Assembly (NCBI GenBank): GCA_900551325.1 | Contig: URVM01000003.1 | Coordinates: 124,001-188,000, forward strand | Reading direction: 5' to 3' | Source: an uncultured Eubacteriales bacterium | GTDB lineage: Bacteria; Bacillota; Clostridia; Lachnospirales; Cellulosilyticaceae | DNA: 64,000 bases | Shown: in pieces, positions 62,719 to 64,000 of the stretch | Layout of the letters: each line of letters begins with the position of its first letter | Numbering within the stretch: position 1 is the stretch's first letter | The notes under the pieces: generated by a model | What the model was told of the DNA's origin: nothing | What the model saw: the letters and a program-made list of their open reading frames with translations, nothing else | Databases searched by the model: none | Position numbers and translations under genes: made by a program

Positions 62719-64000
62719 TTATTCTTCTTTAAAGTCTGCATCGATTACATCATCGTTTGCATTGTTTGATGCGCCACCCATATCAGCACCTGGTTCGCCT
62801 TGTGGTGCAGCTTGTGCATACATTTTTTCAGAAATAGCGTAGAAAGCTTGTGTTAATGCTTCTTTAGCGTCTTTAAGTTCTTTAACTTCTGCATCTGTAA
62901 TTGTTTCAATATTTACACGGTTGTTAATTTCTTTTAATGCGTTAAGCTTAGCTTCAACATCTGCTTTATCAGCTGCTTCTAACTTATCTTCCATGTCTTT
63001 CATCATTTTTTCTGTTTGGAAGACCATGCTATCTGCTTCGTTTTTCACATCGATTGCTTCTTTACGTTTTTTATCTTCTGCTGCATATTTTTCAGCTTCT
63101 TGAACCGCTTTGTTAATTTCATCTTCACTTAAGTTTGTACTTGCTGTAATTGTAATTTGTTGCTCTTTACCTGTTCCTAAGTCTTTAGCAGATACTTTAA
63201 CGATACCATTTGCATCGATATCGAAAGTAACTTCGATTTGAGGAATACCACGTGGTGCTGGCATAATACCATCTAACTTAAAGTTACCAAGTGTTTTGTT
63301 TTGGTTAGCCATTGGTCTTTCACCTTGAACAACATGGATATCAACTGCTGGTTGGTTATCTGCTGCTGTTGAGAATACTTGGCTTTTCTTTGTAGGAATT
63401 GTAGTATTTCTTGGAATAAGAACAGTAGCAACTCCACCTAATGTTTCAATACCTAATGAAAGTGGTGTTACGTCAAGAAGAAGGATATCGCCTACTCCAG
63501 CTTCACCTGAAAGTTTACCACCTTGGATTGCTGCACCAACAGCAACACATTCATCTGGGTTAATACCTTTGAATGGCTCTTTACCTGTAATACGTTTAAC
63601 AGCTTCTTGAACAGCTGGAATACGTGTTGAACCACCTACTAATAATACTTTATCAAGTTCTGTAGCTGTAAGACCTGCATCGTTAAGTGCTGTTCTTACT
63701 GGTCCCATTGTACGTTCTACAAGATCATTTGTAAGTTCATCAAATTTAGCACGTGTAAGAGTTACATCTAAGTTTTTACCTGATGCACAGATAAATGGAA
63801 TTAAGATATTAGCAGTTGATTTTGAAGAAAGTTCTTTTTTAGCTGTTTCAGCTGCTTCTTTAAGACGTTGCATAGCCATTTTATCAGCTGATAAATCTTC
63901 GCCTTCTTGTTTTTTGAACTCTTCTACTAAGAAGTTAATAATACGTTGGTCAAAGTCATCTCCACCAAGGTTGTTATCTCCACTTGTAGCTAATACTTCG
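62719..64000 (-). CDS. dnaK: Chaperone DnaK (5' end off window)
   Basis: The C-terminal 427 or so codons of Hsp70 DnaK. The frame is open through the right edge, where the visible sequence begins near [19 protein letters not shown]. Within it are the nucleotide-domain motifs [17 protein letters not shown] and GAAIQGG, the linker [15 protein letters not shown], the substrate-binding beta domain and the lid helices, with the end [12 protein letters not shown] typical of bacterial DnaK. About 190 N-terminal residues lie beyond the window. It is the first visible gene of the dnaK-dnaJ-prmA-rsmE unit; grpE and hrcA would be expected upstream. Confidence 0.97.
   Translation of the reverse strand, partial: EVLATSGDNNLGGDDFDQRIINFLVEEFKKQEGEDLSADKMAMQRLKEAAETAKKELSSKSTANILIPFICASGKNLDVTLTRAKFDELTNDLVERTMGPVRTALNDAGLTATELDKVLLVGGSTRIPAVQEAVKRITGKEPFKGINPDECVAVGAAIQGGKLSGEAGVGDILLLDVTPLSLGIETLGGVATVLIPRNTTIPTKKSQVFSTAADNQPAVDIHVVQGERPMANQNKTLGNFKLDGIMPAPRGIPQIEVTFDIDANGIVKVSAKDLGTGKEQQITITASTNLSEDEINKAVQEAEKYAAEDKKRKEAIDVKNEADSMVFQTEKMMKDMEDKLEAADKADVEAKLNALKEINNRVNIETITDAEVKELKDAKEALTQAFYAISEKMYAQAAPQGEPGADMGGASNNANDDVIDADFKEE

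Overview
The window looks like a chromosome segment of a low-GC, endospore-forming member of the Clostridia. The evidence is an uninterrupted sigK preceded by a sigma-E type promoter, a dnaG-rpoD-trmK-nif3 block, a glycyl-tRNA synthetase T-box, clostridial copper-amine-oxidase 'stalk' proteins, an RNase J/Fur/DUF1292/RuvX/IreB cluster and the dnaK-dnaJ-prmA-rsmE order. A Lachnospirales genome of the Cellulosilyticum kind would fit, but that placement is inference.

Bases 1-8560 are accessory. On the minus strand lies the start of a type 1 BREX anti-phage operon: a small helix-turn-helix gene, brxA, brxB and most of brxC, which runs off the left edge. Divergent from it on the plus strand is a three-gene cassette: a CHC2/Toprim/DUF927 primase-helicase, a tyrosine recombinase, and a 149-residue protein with a weak ADP-ribosyltransferase-like signature. 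A perfect 24-bp inverted-repeat terminator closes the cassette. It also forms the 3' end of a short minus-strand exported-protein ORF that looks truncated. The cassette resembles the replication-integration module of a small mobile element or satellite, with a possible effector as cargo, next to a known defence system.

Bases 8561-13080 hold three secreted-protein genes, two with stalk domains, separated by overlapping alternative hairpins, and then an RNA region. That region contains rnpB (RNase P RNA, minus strand) with its own promoter and terminator. A divergent plus-strand sRNA candidate has a near-consensus promoter and a strong terminator. There is also an unexplained GC-rich structured patch and an orphan minus-strand terminator.

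From 13101 to the right edge the window is dense core genome, almost all on the minus strand. In order of increasing coordinate it holds a uridine-kinase-like protein, nif3, trmK, rpoD, dnaG, dgt, ppdK, glyS with its T-box, an anti-sigma/ECF sigma pair, tRNA-Leu(CAA), a Nudix hydrolase, PBP plus FtsW/RodA, a U32 protein, zapA, ruvB-ruvA, DUF896, proB, a divergent topoisomerase IV pair, a potassium channel, two cyclophilins, a Cho/UvrC-like nuclease, two DUF1292 proteins, a dipeptidase, an M18 aminopeptidase, an L,D-transpeptidase, mltG (plus strand), sigK, a second U32 protein, trmR, RNase J, fur, ruvX, ireB, mtaB, a His-less HPr-like gene (plus strand), thiI and its cysteine desulfurase, a stand-alone CheY, rsmE, prmA, dnaJ and the 3' two-thirds of dnaK. 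Many are translationally coupled (4-nt or TAATG overlaps), indicating long operons for replication and transcription initiation, DNA repair, cell-wall synthesis, tRNA modification and protein folding.
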